In this document: in pieces, positions 47,176-60,700 of the stretch
How the letters are laid out: each line of letters opens with the position of its first letter
Numbering within the stretch: the stretch's first letter is position 1
Source: Rhodamnia argentea
Lineage: Eukaryota > Streptophyta > Magnoliopsida > Myrtales > Myrtaceae
Length of the DNA: 64,000 bases
NCBI RefSeq assembly: GCF_020921035.1
Contig: NC_063154.1
Coordinates: 310,001-374,000, forward strand
Direction of reading: 5' to 3'
Translations under genes and position numbers: made by a program
Notes under the pieces: model-generated
The model's input: only the letters and a program-made list of their open reading frames with translations
What the model was told of the DNA's origin: nothing
The model's database searches: none

Positions 47176-50100
47176 CATTGGTGATTGATGTGGAAGGGAT
47201 CTCAAATTGATGGATGACTAGAATGTTCAAGATTGTTGAAGCATAAATCGCTGATTGCTTACTTCTGAGACCTTACCTTATATGTAATGTTTGCTACACC
47301 TTTTCCTATTCTGTTTCAGAGATTATACTTTCACAGATTACACAATAATGTTAAATTTTGTGAAGTTCCAATAGTACAAGTCTCCCAATGCAGGATTGTT
47401 TTCAGATTACCTTTGGTGTCTGGATATCAAAGCTCACCTCATCCCCATCTGGGGCATCAACCTGGGAATGTCAGTTGGCTGATCAAGATTGCAAGAAAGT
47501 TTCATCTGGAGGAAGGTGCAAAACTGTTACTAAGACAGCTTCGCTAGATTTTTTGAGGCCTCGACATGCAACTGGATTTGTTGGGTACAATTTGGTAAAG
47601 GTACTTCTTATGGATATTCTATCTTCTTCTTTTTTCCTATCATGGCGACCTCAGCATTGGTTTTCCATCTTTCAAAATAACAACACCAAAGAGCTCTCAT
47701 GTGTATGAAGTTTACGAAAATTCTGGTTCCCCAAAGAAGTGTGACAGAATAAATAGTGACTAACAAGAATGCCAACCTTCCACAAGGGCCAAAGGATTGT
47801 TATTGAAGACCATTCTTCTGGTGTTCGGCCATGAATGAAGCAGTGTATTTCCTCCAGATATTGAGCTAAGCATACAAGATCTTTGCTTTGTCAATGAAAG
47901 TTGCCATGACCAAAGTTTGGGAAATAGAGCTGGAATTCTTGGGTGCCAAATCAAATCCCTGGACAGCATGCACATATTTATCAGGTTCTCCTGACTCAGC
48001 TACTGTTGAATTCCTTCATTATATGGCCATATTCTGCTATTTTGCTTATTTGCGTTGCTTGTCATACATTCATATGTGATATAACAATTCACGTTCATAT
48101 CGATATCGATTGTACTTCTGTCAATCAACATCTCACCTTTCACTATGTATTTGCATGGCGTCGGTTGACATTGTGGGATGATACCGGCACTGTGGAACTC
48201 GTGGACGAAGCAGCTGTTTGTTTCCCAGAGGAGACTTAAGATGCTCTATGCAATTAATTTCCAGGCTTTTTTTATAATTTGGGCGGGGCCTGAAGAATGA
48301 GTTTAGGCCTGGCCTCCTTTACATGTCGAGGGTCGCTCACCTGCTTTTCAGATGGAAGTATGCTGAAGAACGGAGACTGGTCCATGACCCAAAACAAAAA
48401 GGACGAACTTTTCGATTTGTTTTGTTGTGGGATCCAGTCTTTACACGTACTATATTAACTCCATTCTTGCAAGTCCTCCACCTCGGGTGTAGGCAATTTG
48501 TGGAGATTATACTTTTTCATGATCTAACTTCCAAAAGGTTAGCTTGAGTAGAAATCACGTATGAGGCGTTTACCGACAGTCCGATACCTACCATCGCACA
48601 GGAACGAGAATTTCCTAGATGGACCTGAACCGAGGAGCATGTAACAGTGACCTGAAATGGTTGAAGCCGACAACCCTCACTCAAAAAGACACTCCAAAAC
48701 CACCCCCCAAACCCACCTTCCCTTCCGTTTTCTTTCAAGACAAACCGTTAAAAAAAGTGGGTGTCCCTTGAAAACTTCAACCACGGATACAATTCAACGA
48801 CTTTGGAAGTACCTGCTATGGAAAAGTTGTGGGGATCCTCATGGAATTCTAAGAACACGTGTGAACGGAATAAAAGAGAGAGGGGGCGACATATAACGCT
48901 GAAAATGAACAGGAAGAGGGGCGTCTTCTCCGCGGTCAAATCCCCTTTCATCAAGGATTTAAAAAGCGAATCTAGGACGGAGTCCGACCACCATTTCTCG
49001 AGTGGCACGACCGGCCGACCCAAAAAGAGCGCAGAAACTTCTGAAATGGGGAGAGATCGAAATCAAAGAAGTGACTTTGGGACACAAACCCTCCCTCTGG
49101 GGAAGACTTGTTCGCATTACATGTTGAAAAGGAAAGAAGAACGAGACAACGTTATAATTTAAATCATTAAGGGACGAAATCGTCAAAGGACAAAGATCAA
49201 AGGACATCATTGCGTGGGGTTGAAAAGGGCACAGACCCCATTTGACCTTTCGGCCGCGTCCCCCCAACAAATTCGGGCGTGTAGGAGACGAGGGTCGATT
49301 AGGTTCGAGGCCGGTACAATTGCATTGCATTGATTACGTTGGTTGACTTGGGACACCGCCCCACACATCAATCAATTCATAGAATGGGGAGGCTCGGCTT
49401 TGTGGGATTTTGCACCCCGAAAGTGACTGCCCCTGTGCGAGAAGAGAACCATACCATACCCCCAAAAAGAGGAAAAATGAAAAAGATAAAACCATTGATT
49501 GGTTGTAGCGTGCCACCTGTCGCTTGATTAGAGACCGACCAAGGTTTTCGAATTGTATTGGGCCCACCGCAAAGTCGTGCGGTACAGAACAATTGATATA
49601 TCTTAGTTGCTTTATAACTCATATGTTTAAATTTTTTAATGAATGTGGGTTAAATTGATTATGTTGACGGATTCAAATTTGGGATTCCTTTTGGCCATGC
49701 TCTCCCAATGAAATGTGTTCTCATCCACGCGAAAATATGTTCCAATTCTTGTTCTTGCTTGTTTTTTTTCCCCCTTTCTAAAATAGAGTTGAGCTTGTAT
49801 AGTGACTAATTAGGATAAATTTGGCAAAAGAAAACCTAGAGATGATTGATGACTTGGTCATGACCCAATGGGATGGCAATAAGCGTGTGATGATGGGAGT
49901 ACCCGAGAAGCGATAATTGTGATTGAACTTGAGATGGCCTCATTCGCATATGTAGGTACAAAAATTAATTGATGCCTTTCCCATTTGCGTAAATGGATCG
50001 ATCTAGAAGTCATCACCACATCCTTGCCTTGGATTCTCATCTGTTCACTCCTTGTAATGTGCCAAAGTTTGAAACTACTTGGCAATTGGCATTGTGCTTT

Positions 50101-51399
50101 CTCCATTATGTTCTTCTTCTACATGACCAATTCATACTCGGGATTTCCGCCAAGTTCACAAACCGAGTCCATCCGATTTTCTCTCATCGCGATCGAATAC
50201 CTAGATAGAAACCCCACCTTCTCTCGCGCGGAATCGTCCGACACATATTCTACGGCTCATCCCAACCTCAATGGCCACTTGGAGAACTTAATTAGAGACC
50301 ACTATATCTCCTCTCTTCGACGCATCTCCTTTTCTTTCTCCAATGGCATCTCATTACATAGTGGTGTTCTTTGAATATGGTACCTTAGGAATATTTGATG
50401 GTTACATAAGCTCAAAAAGTTTTGGAGAGATTAGCGTTTTGTGGTTGGAGCATCTAGCAAAGCGTAGAAGAGAATTTTTGTCAACTTCAGGCAAGTGGTT
50501 CCAAAATCTGAACCGGGAACGACATTCCTGGAGATAAGAAGGGCATGTTATGATGGTGTTGTCCATCGAACATTATCGACCACCCAGAAGTTAACCCTCT
50601 ATAACGAGATTAAATATTATTACAGTAGAATTACAGTAGTTAGTGCACGTAAACATATTGACAAGAATGCAAACGCAAGGAGGACAAAACATGTCACCAT
50701 TGAAGAAGACCCGGGTTTTGGGATTGCCCCCCCATCGCCATCCAGAGATTTGTGCTCATACCTGTCACAGAAAGACGGTCTTGTCTCGACATGTCGGTTG
50801 CTCGGGGAGGAGTCTGTTTCCTAGTCATTTTCGGGGCCATTGTACCTTCACTCTCGACAGCGATCTCACTTGGTACCTTGATTCAGACTAGGAAAAGTTT
50901 AACTGAGATTAGTGCTGAGTTATGTGGCTGTTTGAATCTGATTCGGATGATTAGCCTTATCTTCATCCTAGGCCATTACTCAAGCTGTACTGTGTGAGCC
51001 AAGCTAGGTATTTCATACTCGAAAAGAGAAAAGACAGAACTAATTCAAGAACTGTTCAGATTCAACTATGTACAGTTTCATAGATCCTAGTAGCACTACA
51101 AACTACAAAGGGTTGGTGCTCTCATAGATTAGTAGTCTCCCCACTTATCTGTAATTTGCTTGGTTCCCTGACGTAATCTCGCGCAATACGACATAAGTTT
51201 TCATCTAAGCCTATGCTAGCAAGAGATCATTCAAGATAATGTAGGGTCTGCATAGGATCTTGTGGAGTGGGTTGGGATTCGCTTCCTTCTTGTATTCGAA
51301 AGCTTGCCACTTTAGGAGAGAACGAAAGGATTAGACATTGAATCTGGGAATTCCGGATGTGTCAACCTAGTTCTCCGGCCACCACGGTAGCTCCGCAAA
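47176..51399. other. Long intergenic stretch, no recognised gene
   Basis: About 4.2 kb. The first part should include the PPR 3' untranslated region. Plus-strand frames at 47388-47708 and 48761-49162, and minus-strand frames at 47760-47975, 48959-49330 and 49334-49567, have no family pattern I recognise. No inverted-repeat element with clear ends was found. Confidence 0.45.
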
Positions 51400-51625
51400 A
51401 AATGAAAGATTTATTTAAAACAATTTTCACAAAAATGATCCATTTTATTGCTTGAAATGGACCGTCAATGGAAAATATTTCCACTATCGATGATAATTTA
51501 TAGCTAAACATTTTGTGATCGATGAAAATATTTTTCGTTTACTCATTACTGTGAGTGATATAAGCAATCAGTTTTTGAAAAATATTTTTCAAATCCATAA
51601 TTTTTCGGGAAACAAACGGAGCCTA
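51400..51625 (+). repeat. Dispersed repeat, relative of 43600-43865
   Basis: Same ordered phrases as at 43600-43865, ending AAACAAACGGAGCC. A further fragment with AAACAAACCGAGCC lies at about 51855. The two copies differ at many positions, so the insertions are old. Confidence 0.6.
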
Positions 51626-51925
51626 AAATGCCCATTTTTGTAGTTTGGACAGCAAAAATAAAAAAAAACAAAGCTAAGCAACTTTGAGTTGCTAAAATTG
51701 GATGAACACACCAAATAACAAAGAGAGTGAGTGAAAAGATGATGTCTCGCCAGTTAGCACATTCATTTTTTTAAAAATGTAGGCTAATTTATTTCGGGTG
51801 ATACAGACGATCATTTTAAATAAAATGTTATCCAAATCATTCATTTTTTGCTAAACAAACCGAGCCTTGATATCCGAAATATGCTTTTAGGTTTTAAGTA
51901 GATAAAGACAAATTTAGCTTGGGCG

Positions 51926-52085
51926 ATTACATCAAGCGCGTATAAGAAGTGTCGGGACGGAGAAATGGTCAACTGATTTATAGTGGTTCGGTCCAAACCC
52001 CGATCCACCAGTCGAAATCACGACTAGAAGTTTCGCGGTTCATGAAGCCAACTCTCATTGATCAACTCTCTTCCCTTCCCAATGA
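51926..52085. repeat. Possible LTR fragment
   Basis: Contains TTATAGTGGTTCGGTCC followed by a CCCGATCCACC stretch, a phrase typical near the ends of some plant LTRs. No terminal TG/CA pair or primer-binding site could be fixed, so this is only a suggestion. Confidence 0.3.
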
Positions 52086-52739
52086 ATCCTCGGCGTCGTT
52101 ATGATGTTCCGTTGACTATCTGTTGTTTCGTTTATGTTGGGTTTGTATGACCATTTGTTGTCTTTCAATTCTAATTAAGCTTGGTGTGTCTGGATTATGT
52201 GAATGGTTCGTCTCCTTGTTTAATATTATATTTTTATCGTACGGTGTTCTTTAACTGTTTTTTTATTTGATTAAAAATAAAAGGAGAGAAATATGATGCC
52301 TTGGCTGCGAACGCCTCGCCTGGGGCTGCAATGATCCGCCGGCGAACCTCGATAAAAAACAAAAATACAGAAAAGAAAGGGAAAAAAATCAAAAAAATTT
52401 ATTAAAAATCCAAAAAGAAAAATGTTCACTTCAACGCTGGGTCATGTCACGTGAGAACGATCGCTTCAGCGATATTCGATCAAAATTGACTGGATAAACT
52501 CAATTGATATAAATGCAAAAAGATTTGTGACTGAATTGACATTAATAGAAAATTTAAGGTTGAATTGACGTAGGTGCGATAGGCTCATAATTTTTTTCAC
52601 ACGTTTTATCCGACTCTATCCTCTTCACTTTTCACCATCATTGTCCAATTTGATCAGCCTCAATTGCGACAAATCGACGATAATCATCACGGATTTCATG
52701 CAAAATCTTCAAATCAGGATCGAATCCACGTCACATCGA

Positions 52740-53065
52740 CAAGCCATGCGACCCGTTTATTAATAGAAACTATCGTGAATTTTCACGCGACGTGACACAA
52801 GACGCCGAGATCTACTTCCCTTCGATGTAATAAGAAGGGACAAAAAGCGTACGAAGGCGTCGCCAAATTAGATCTGGTTTTCTGCTTTGGGGAGAGATAA
52901 AACGACGTGGAAGGGACCCGCCCTCGCTTTGCAGAGCAAAAGGCCACCACAACATCATCCTATCAAAAAAGGATTAAAAAGGCCAGGAGATCAAATCAGA
53001 GGAATTAATAAGTTTTGCTTAGTGGATGGATAGTGCCTAATATCCCGCTAACAAGGTGGACGAGA
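52740..53065 (+). repeat. Diverged duplication, block A copy 1
   Basis: Shares with 55580-55830 the ordered anchors CCCGTTTATTAATAGAAAC, TACGAAG, CCCGCCCTCGCTTTG, GGAATTAATAAGTTT and TGCCTAATATCCCG. Copies differ by substitutions and short gaps. No coding frame. Confidence 0.8.
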
Positions 53066-53089
53066 ATAAATCCTAAAATTAATTAAGTT

Positions 53090-53600
53090 ATTGAAAAATA
53101 TTTTCGGTCATAAAATATTGGAAAAATCTCAAATAAAGACCCGATCAAAGGCATTGCTGTCATTTATTCTTTCACTTTTTTCTCTTCTTTTTTTTGTCCT
53201 TTGTTGGTCGTGGCCCTCACCCAAGCCTTCGCCTGCCACGGGTGAGGCGACTCTCCCCCAGATCTGGCGAGGCCGCCCTTGACGACCTGAGGCAAAGGAG
53301 AGGCTGGCTCTAGCCGGTGACCGATACGGCCTAGCACCGACGAAAAGGAAGGAAAGAAACAAAAATGAGAAAAGGAAAAAAATTAGAGAGCAAATGACGA
53401 AAATGGTTAGGTGATTTTTTGAAATAATGAGGGCACTTCGGGCTCTTATTTGAAATTTTTTCTAAAACATTTATGGGCATATAAATAGAATATCACCAAT
53501 AACAAAATTATATTTTATGGACTCGTTTATTCTAAACAGCAAAAGCTATTAAAATTGAGAAAATATTTTCCAATTTATTGGTGTCTCCACAAAATAAATG
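53090..53600. repeat. GC-core AT-rich element between duplication blocks
   Basis: AAAATATTTTC motifs occur at both edges (about 53095 and 53560). A pyrimidine run and then a GC-rich core (about 53200-53340, GGCGAGGCCG-like) lie between. The architecture matches the elements at 100-610 and 34890-35330. It separates block A from block B in the first duplication copy but not in the second. Confidence 0.5.
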
Positions 53601-54085
53601 GAACCTCTTTCAATGCACCGCGAGAGAGGATCTCCTTTTATGTAGTTTGCCAATTGGAGAGAATTCCTCTTCGATCTTGCCATTCCATGAAATTCGCAAG
53701 GACGATGATGCTGTACAGTCCATAGTTAGCCAAATCGTAGATTCTTCTTGTTTAGTAGAATAAGATAAGATACAACCAGATCAAAAAAAAAAAAAAAAAA
53801 AACTGCCTAACATACAATTACTTTATCGATGATATCATGATTATCGATGATCGAGGTATATAATTGTTGACATATGATAGTGATTGATTAACGTCTTAAT
53901 GGATTTGGCTAAGCGCTGGGCGCGGGGAAAAAAGACGAAAAGAAGTAAAGTGAAGATATGGACTAAAGATAAATATGACGATCAACGGTTGAGCATGAGC
54001 ATTGCGGCATTCAATGAGTTATAGTCATTAACACAATTCTATGCATTTTCTCAATCTATCGATGATTTCAAATTTCCAATACTCG

Positions 54086-54132
54086 CAATTCTTTTACATT
54101 TTTTTTTTCTGGTCGAACCATTTCTTTTACTT
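54086..54132 (-). mobile_element. Micro-insertion (T-tract plus GGTCGAAC) with about 12-bp duplication
   Basis: CAATTCTTTTAC at 54086-54097 and CATTTCTTTTAC at 54119-54130 (11 of 12 match) flank a T-tract followed by CTGGTCGAAC. It is the same type as the other GGTCGAA micro-insertions, with a less perfect duplication. Confidence 0.6.
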
Positions 54133-54639
54133 CAAATTTAGTTGTTCTTGATCACATCCAAGCGAATCGATTCCCGTCCGAATCGCCGCCGAACCCTTCG
54201 AACAAAAAAAAAAAAAATCATATAACAACCTTTGTCAAAAGGTATTTCATTTATCAAGACCGATCCCAATTTCTAGCGAAACACACGGTAACGACGACAT
54301 CGAAATTCATTAACTCTCGGATGCTATGTATTTAACAAAAAAACAAAAACGCGATTTAAATGGATAATCGTTAAAGTTGAGCAATAAAAGAAAGTCAGAA
54401 CTAAAAACCAAAATCATGAAGAGTTGCTCACATGGATTTGAAATTAAATATTAGCGCGCGAGTAATTAGACCAGTATAGCCGCCAATGCCAAGGCTGACA
54501 GCGACAGCAGGGACGCACGAGTTTGGTGCTTCCCAGTTCCCGCGTCAAATGCCTTTCCTGTTCTTTCACATTGACCCCCACGTCCGAACAATTCTCTCAA
54601 TTTCACCCCCCTACCCCCCCAAGAAAAAGGTCTTTTAAT

Positions 54640-54875
54640 CCTCTTTTTTTTTTTATAACAATTACTTACCCGCATTTCAATTATTATTTTTTTGTTTCAA
54701 ATTTCTTGCAAGATTCCCATTCAGCCCTATCCACCTTATTTGATCACCCGATTCCAGTGTGTCCCTTTTTTGATCTTCTCCGATCTTAAAAGCGTGTAGC
54801 ATTTTCAAAAGACTCTCGATTTGATTATCATTTAACGTGGAGTATCTCGAAGGTTTCGGAATATATAAACATCGG
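54640..54875 (+). repeat. Diverged duplication, block B copy 1
   Basis: Shares with 55965-56135 the anchors TTCTTGCAAG(A/G)TTCCCATTC, CCCGATTCCAGT, CCCTTTTTTGA, GTGTAGCATTTT and TTTGATTATC, in the same order and orientation. Confidence 0.8.
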
Positions 54876-55542
54876 CATGTCAACTCATGCTTTTGAGAAT
54901 TTAATGCATTTTTTTCCTTTTTTGTACTCGATATTTTATGGGAAATTAACAAGAAAGTCGTAAACTTATTGCAATTGCCTCAATTAAGTCAATTTGGCTA
55001 ATTTTAGCCGAAAATTGCTCACGTGATGCGGCTGGCGTTGAAGTGGATAATTTTTAATAATTTAAATTTTTATTTATTTCTTTTCCTCCAACGATCGCCG
55101 AGGAAGAAGGAAGAGAAGGAAAATAAAAATAAAAATATCGAAAAAAAAAACATTGAGATATTATTAAAAAGGATTTCCTGTGTGAATGCTTTTCCACGGC
55201 ATACCGACAAAGTGACCACGTACACCGATCGTAGTAGGTTTTCCGCCGATTTACCCGCTGTTGGATTTGAGCTAATAATGTAAACGGTGATTAAATCACC
55301 GTTAAGCGATCTCCTAATCGTTGAGAAACAGTCTTAATGAAATAATTAGACATGCTTCTTCCAACTTCCAAGTGATGGATGGGGGGGCATATGTGCTGAT
55401 TCTCTTCTATCTTTTAACGACCGCTCTATCCTTCGCCTTTTGGTCAAAAGACATGCTTTTTATTATTTATGATAAAATCGTGACCGAGCCTTAAAAACAA
55501 AGTAGATCCCATAAAGCTTGCGGAGGGCGGGCCACTTTATAC

Positions 55543-55561
55543 TTATTATTATTATTATTAT
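55543..55561. repeat. (ATT)n microsatellite
   Basis: About six ATT units, at the edge of block A copy 2. Confidence 0.9.
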
Positions 55562-55579
55562 CATTTTTAAATTGTGACA

Positions 55580-55830
55580 AATCGATGACATATCGACACG
55601 CAGTGTCAACCCGTTTATTAATAGAAACTACAATGAATTTTTCGCCCGTGACAACACTCACTTAAATGTAATAAAAGGACAGAAGAGTACGAAGATGTCG
55701 CTAACACGTGGAAGGGGCCCGCCCTCGCTTTGGGATTAAAAAGGCAAGGATCAAATTAGGGGGAATTAATAAGTTTCTGCTTAGTGCATTATGCCTAATA
55801 TCCCGTTGACACGGTGGACAGGAACAAAAT
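55580..55830 (+). repeat. Diverged duplication, block A copy 2
   Basis: Second copy of block A (see 52740-53065). It is followed after only about 135 bp by block B copy 2, whereas the two blocks of the first copy are about 1.6 kb apart. Confidence 0.8.
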
Positions 55831-55964
55831 AGTTTATTTCGTTGAAATATCCATAATTTTAAAGTAATTCTAATTCTGATCGTTTATAATCACCCCCCTC
55901 ATAAGAAAAGTTTTCCAATCACCCCCCTCCCTCAACAATTTCTTAGCCACATTTTTTATTTTTT

Positions 55965-56124
55965 CTTGCAAGGTTCCCATTCAGCTCTTCTATCCACGTC
56001 TTGTTGGAGCGCCCGATTCCAGTTTGCCCCTTTTTTGACCTTCTCATATTCAAACGTGTAGCATTTTTAAAAGTCTCTCAATTTGATTATCCTTCAATGC
56101 GGAGCATCTCGAAATTTATGGAAC

Positions 56125-56135
<11 letters not shown>
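55965..56135 (+). repeat. Diverged duplication, block B copy 2
   Basis: Second copy of block B (see 54640-54875). It ends where an (AT)n tract begins at 56128. Confidence 0.8.

Positions 56136-56161
<26 letters not shown>
56128..56161. repeat. (AT)n microsatellite
   Basis: An uninterrupted AT run of about 34 bp at the end of block B copy 2. Confidence 0.95.
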
Positions 56162-56165
<4 letters not shown>

Positions 56166-57725
56166 CATTGGTCTTTAAATAATACCTGAAGTAATCTTGT
56201 TTTAAATAAGAAATTGAAGTGGTCATGATTGTTTCAAATAAGGGCATGTCCTCATTTGGCCGGCCAAATATCGTGATCGATCAAGGGATTTTTCGTCCAA
56301 AGACAATTTTAACCTAAAATTTAGTTAAATTATGTTAAAATTTAAAAAAAAATTGAAAAAGGAACAAAAGAAAAAGAAGAACGGTGTGGGGCGGCAACCA
56401 TAGAGGAAGAGGCTTCCCCCCCCCAAACCTCCCATTTTAAATTAACTTTAAAAATAGAAAAAGGAAAAAATAATGAAAAATAAAAAAATAAAAAGAAGAA
56501 AATGCCATTGGCCAACTCGTGATGTCAGACCCTTTTTTTGAAATTAGCATAGACACTTCGGATCTTTATTTGGGATAATGAGAGTAATTCATGTTTTTAT
56601 TTGAAATAAAATCCATTGTAAGCCCTTATTTGAGAAAATAATGGCGATTCGGACCCTTATTTGGAATTTTCTCAACTTTTTTTTTTTTTAATGTTTTCTC
56701 TTCATAGCTTTCGAAAATTTAATACATTCTTCTTTTTGTATTGTATGGATTTTCGAGAGAGAGAGAGAGAGAGGAGCCGTGGGGGTTCACGTGGATCGCC
56801 CAGAAGATCTCGGACCTATGAATGGGTATTCCCGAAACTCACAAAAAAGAATAAAAAAAAAAAGAGAAAGGAAGTGAGACAAATAGTTTACAATTCGAAC
56901 TTTTATGGCGGAGTAAATACTTTTGCAGATAAGGCACACCCTATGAAGACCCTTCCCCTAAATTGGCTAACTTCACCCGGGCCTTTATGGAATATATGTC
57001 TTGTTCTATTAGTACTTGTTATTATGAATGAATGAAAGAACCGTTTCAACAAAAATAATAAAATAAAATAATTTTGCAGATGTTCAATGGCGGATCAAAA
57101 ATTTGGTTGGAAGGCAGGGCCGTAATTTTCAAAATAACAACCGAGGCAGCTTGTGAACCTAGGCCGACCGGTGATCCTAGGGTGGTCGGTGGAGGAAGTC
57201 TTTTCATGCAACTTTTGAAATGAGTTATAACCAACGTAACAAATCAATGAAAAAAATAAATGATTTCGAAATTAAGCGACTTGTCGCGTGCCTAGGATAC
57301 ATAATAGGGTTTTTTCATTGTTGCAATTGCAAGTGGTCCCGTGCTTACGTACGAGAGTCCATTGTATGTTCGAAATTGATAATACGCATGCTAAGGACGG
57401 ACTACGAATCTCCAGCATTAAATTGTTAAATCTCCCCAGAGGAAGGCGATTTATCTCTTTGACCCACCATTGATGAGGACACTGATCTCGTTTTCAGAAT
57501 CCCAAGTCGAGTTTCACGCGGGCAAAGAGGCCGCTATTCTCGTGCCATAGGCCAACCGTCCCATAAAAACTCTCCCGCGAATTTCCAAATCTGCCCCCCC
57601 CGCCCGTTGAAATGACTGGAATACCCTCCACCGTCATGAAAAAGGAATAATTACGCGTCCCGCTTCCCATCCCCGTCGAGCCGAAAATACGCGAGGCATC
57701 GCAAGCGGCGAGAGAGCGAGAAACC
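56162..57725. other. Upstream region of the polyamine oxidase gene
   Basis: No gene is recognised. It contains a short (GA)n tract at 56755-56773 and AT-rich repeat-like text around 56280-56650. The GC content rises from about 57480 toward the polyamine oxidase promoter. Confidence 0.5.
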
Positions 57726-57733
57726 TATATATA
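57726..57733 (+). promoter_or_regulatory. TATA box of the polyamine oxidase gene
   Basis: TATATATA lies 67 bp before the ATG at 57793. Expected transcription start is near 57758-57765, giving a leader of about 30 bases. Confidence 0.7.
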
Positions 57734-57792
57734 CTCCCTCCCCGCTAGTTCGGCCCTCTCTTCCTCCGACACTATCCATCTCGATCTTACTC

Positions 57793-60700
57793 ATGGATCC
57801 ACCGTCTCGCTCCTCCGTGGTCATCGTCGGCGCTGGCGTCTCCGGTACGTGCCAAAACGCGTGTCCGCGCCGCGGCCCGCGGCGTGCCCGCACTTCGGTC
57901 TTTTGCTCGTTCTGATAATGTTTCGTACATGCGCGTCGTGCGGCCTTTCTTCAGGTATTTCTGCGGCCAAGATTCTGGCGGAGAACGGCGTGGAGAACAT
58001 CGTCATACTGGAGGCGACGGACCGAATCGGAGGCAGGATCCGTAAGGAAGTTTTCGGAGGCGTGTCGGTGGAGCTCGGCGCCGGCTGGATCGTCGGCGTC
58101 GGCGGCGAGGTGCCGAATCCTGTTTGGGAGCTTGCCGCCAAATCTTCGCTTCGGACGTGCTTCTCCGATTACAGTAATGCTCGCTATAACATCTACGATC
58201 GCAGGTCTGATATTCTCTCTCTTCCTTTAGCTTCCTTTTTCTTTTTCTTTTGGAGTTTTTTCTCTTGTCGCGTTAAATTCACATTTGAGCCGGTGTATGA
58301 ATTGCAAATTAACTGGAAGGACTTGTTGGAGATTTCCACCATTTTGGTTTGGCGATGAATTTTAGTGGCTTGCCGCTTGTCGCGTTGCCCTTTTCGTTTC
58401 GATTTTAAGCTCATCTTTGTTCGGCATCTGTGGCGTTCGAGCGTGAATCTTGCAAAAGCGAAGTAAATGAGACACGGACGATTAGTTCTGCAATTCGTGT
58501 TCACCGCCCCGCAAATTGGCGCGGTTCTAGTAGAGTTCGGCTTTGATGCTGACGGAGTTTTGTTTGTTTCAGTGGGAAGATATTCCCGAGTGGACTTGCC
58601 GCTGACTCGTACAAAAAGGCAGTGGACTCGGCTATTGAGAAGTTGAGAAACCAGCAGGAAACGGATCGTGGTGGCGACTTCTGCAGAGATACAGAACCTC
58701 CTTCGTAATTCCCTCTCCTGCGCAATTTTATGCCTTCAGATTTTGTCTCTTTTTTTTTCTTTTTGGGTCGAGACAGATTTTGTTTTTCACTGTGCGTGAT
58801 TTGCTGTCTCTTATTTTTTTTTTTTTGTGTGCATGTTTAGGACGCCGAAGACGCCTATTGATCTCGCCATCGACTTCATTCTTCACGACTTCGAGATGCC
58901 AGGTCAGTCGCCTTATGAGTCGAGTTGAAACTTCTCATTTGGCAGCAAAGCGGCTCTTTTCTATAGGAGTGAAACTTGAAAGTGGAAGAACGTGTTCTTT
59001 GTCATCTTCTTCTTCTTCTTCTTCTTCATCTGCTTCTGTATTTTTGTTTCATATATAGTTTGGTTTCTTCCCGAAAGAAGCTAAAAGCCTAAAACCTCTC
59101 CAATCTCACTGAGTCAACTGCGTCAGTTGGGATTTGTGAGGTCGTCCTTGGTGAAAGTTTGTCTCGTCTGCCCTTCTTTCGTTTCGGTCGATGTCTCACC
59201 TGCTTTCTGACACACCCAATTCTTTAGTTAATTTGCCCTCTATACATGCCGATGAGTTATTTCCTTTCGTTTTTCTTCGGCAGAGGTCCAGCCTATATCG
59301 ACTTTTCTTGATTATGGGGAACGAGAGTTTTTAGTGGCGGACGAGAGGGGATATGAGGATTTGCTATACAAAATGGCGCAAGATTTTCTTTTTACGTCAG
59401 AGGGCAAGATTTTGGACAGTCGTCTTCAACTCAATAAGGTAAACAAGTCTCTCTTTCATCCTTTTGTTTTATCTTTGTTGTTTATTTATGAGATGATGTG
59501 TGCTTTTTTGTCTTTCTAACCATCTAATCACCAGACGAAAACAAAATGACGGAGAATAGTTCATGGTATTAATAAAAAGGTGCACAAAGTATGCGGAAAA
59601 ATCCGAAGTTCTGTTTTGTATGGATGCACTGCTTTCTCACTTTGGCGTTAGTGATTGATTGGCCCATCCTTGGAGTTTGTCGATAACGACGTTCCATGAA
59701 AGCTGTTATGGCCCTTTTTTTTTTATTGTTGCCATGTTACATTCGTTGGGGATACTATAGTCCCAGTTCTACCTCATTTGGGCGTGGGACATGTTTTTTT
59801 TTTCCCCCTCCTACTGGGATCTATTTAATATCGACATTGCTTTTGAGTCACTGCGATATTAGTGCTTGCACATGAAGTAGCAAGCCGAGTGCATGAATGG
59901 AATTCATATGGTCTAACAGATTGTATGCACCGAGCCTCAACGTGCCAAGTGTAAATAATAATTTTCCCATCCAAGTGGTTCTAGTATGAGAAGCAAAGCA
60001 ACCTTTTTACGTCTACGCCATGTTATCAACATTTCATTTTGAAAAAGAAGACTGTATGCCACTCACTAAGCAACAGTTTGGGCCACCTGGCCACTGTCTA
60101 TTAGCAATTTAGCATATACAGTGAACTTGATGACCTCATGTAGAAGTAAATAGGTGGAGAGGAGGTCAAATCTGCTCAAATAGAAGAACATGAACCCATG
60201 AAGTGTTGTCATTTTCTCCATTTAATGTGGTGTTTCCTTGCCTATTCAAATTTCAAATGCAAGAAGGATAAAGAAAATTGACGACTAGTGCCCAGTAGGT
60301 GAAATTTAATGGGACCTATTTCAACTCCGTATCTGCTCAATTAAAATATTTCTATAATGTCAGATTGTGAGTGAACGAACTCCAATAGGGTAACGAGTCT
60401 TCGTTTGATCACTGCACAGTTCTCATTCAAATATGTCGATAAACTTTTTCCATCTTTATTGGATGCCTATGCCATGCATCTGATTCTTGGGGCCTTCAAT
60501 TTGATTTTTAACCTTTGCCTGTTCCATCTGTGCATGGATTTGGGTCAGGTTGTCCGGGAAATACAAAACTCGAGAAGTGGAGTCACTCTTACTACGGAAG
60601 ACGGTTGTGTCTACGATGCCAATTACGCAATTTTGTCCGTTAGCATTGGAGTTCTCCAGAGCGACCTCATCTCGTTCAGGCCATCAATGCCCGTAATACA

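Noticed and set aside
47388-47708. 106-codon plus-strand frame after the PPR gene
   Set aside because: Possible exon borders exist (CAG before, GTACTT inside), but no family was recognised and no further exons joined to it.
48748-49330. Overlapping frames of 90-130 codons on both strands
   Set aside because: Mutually exclusive frames without domain pattern or splice structure.
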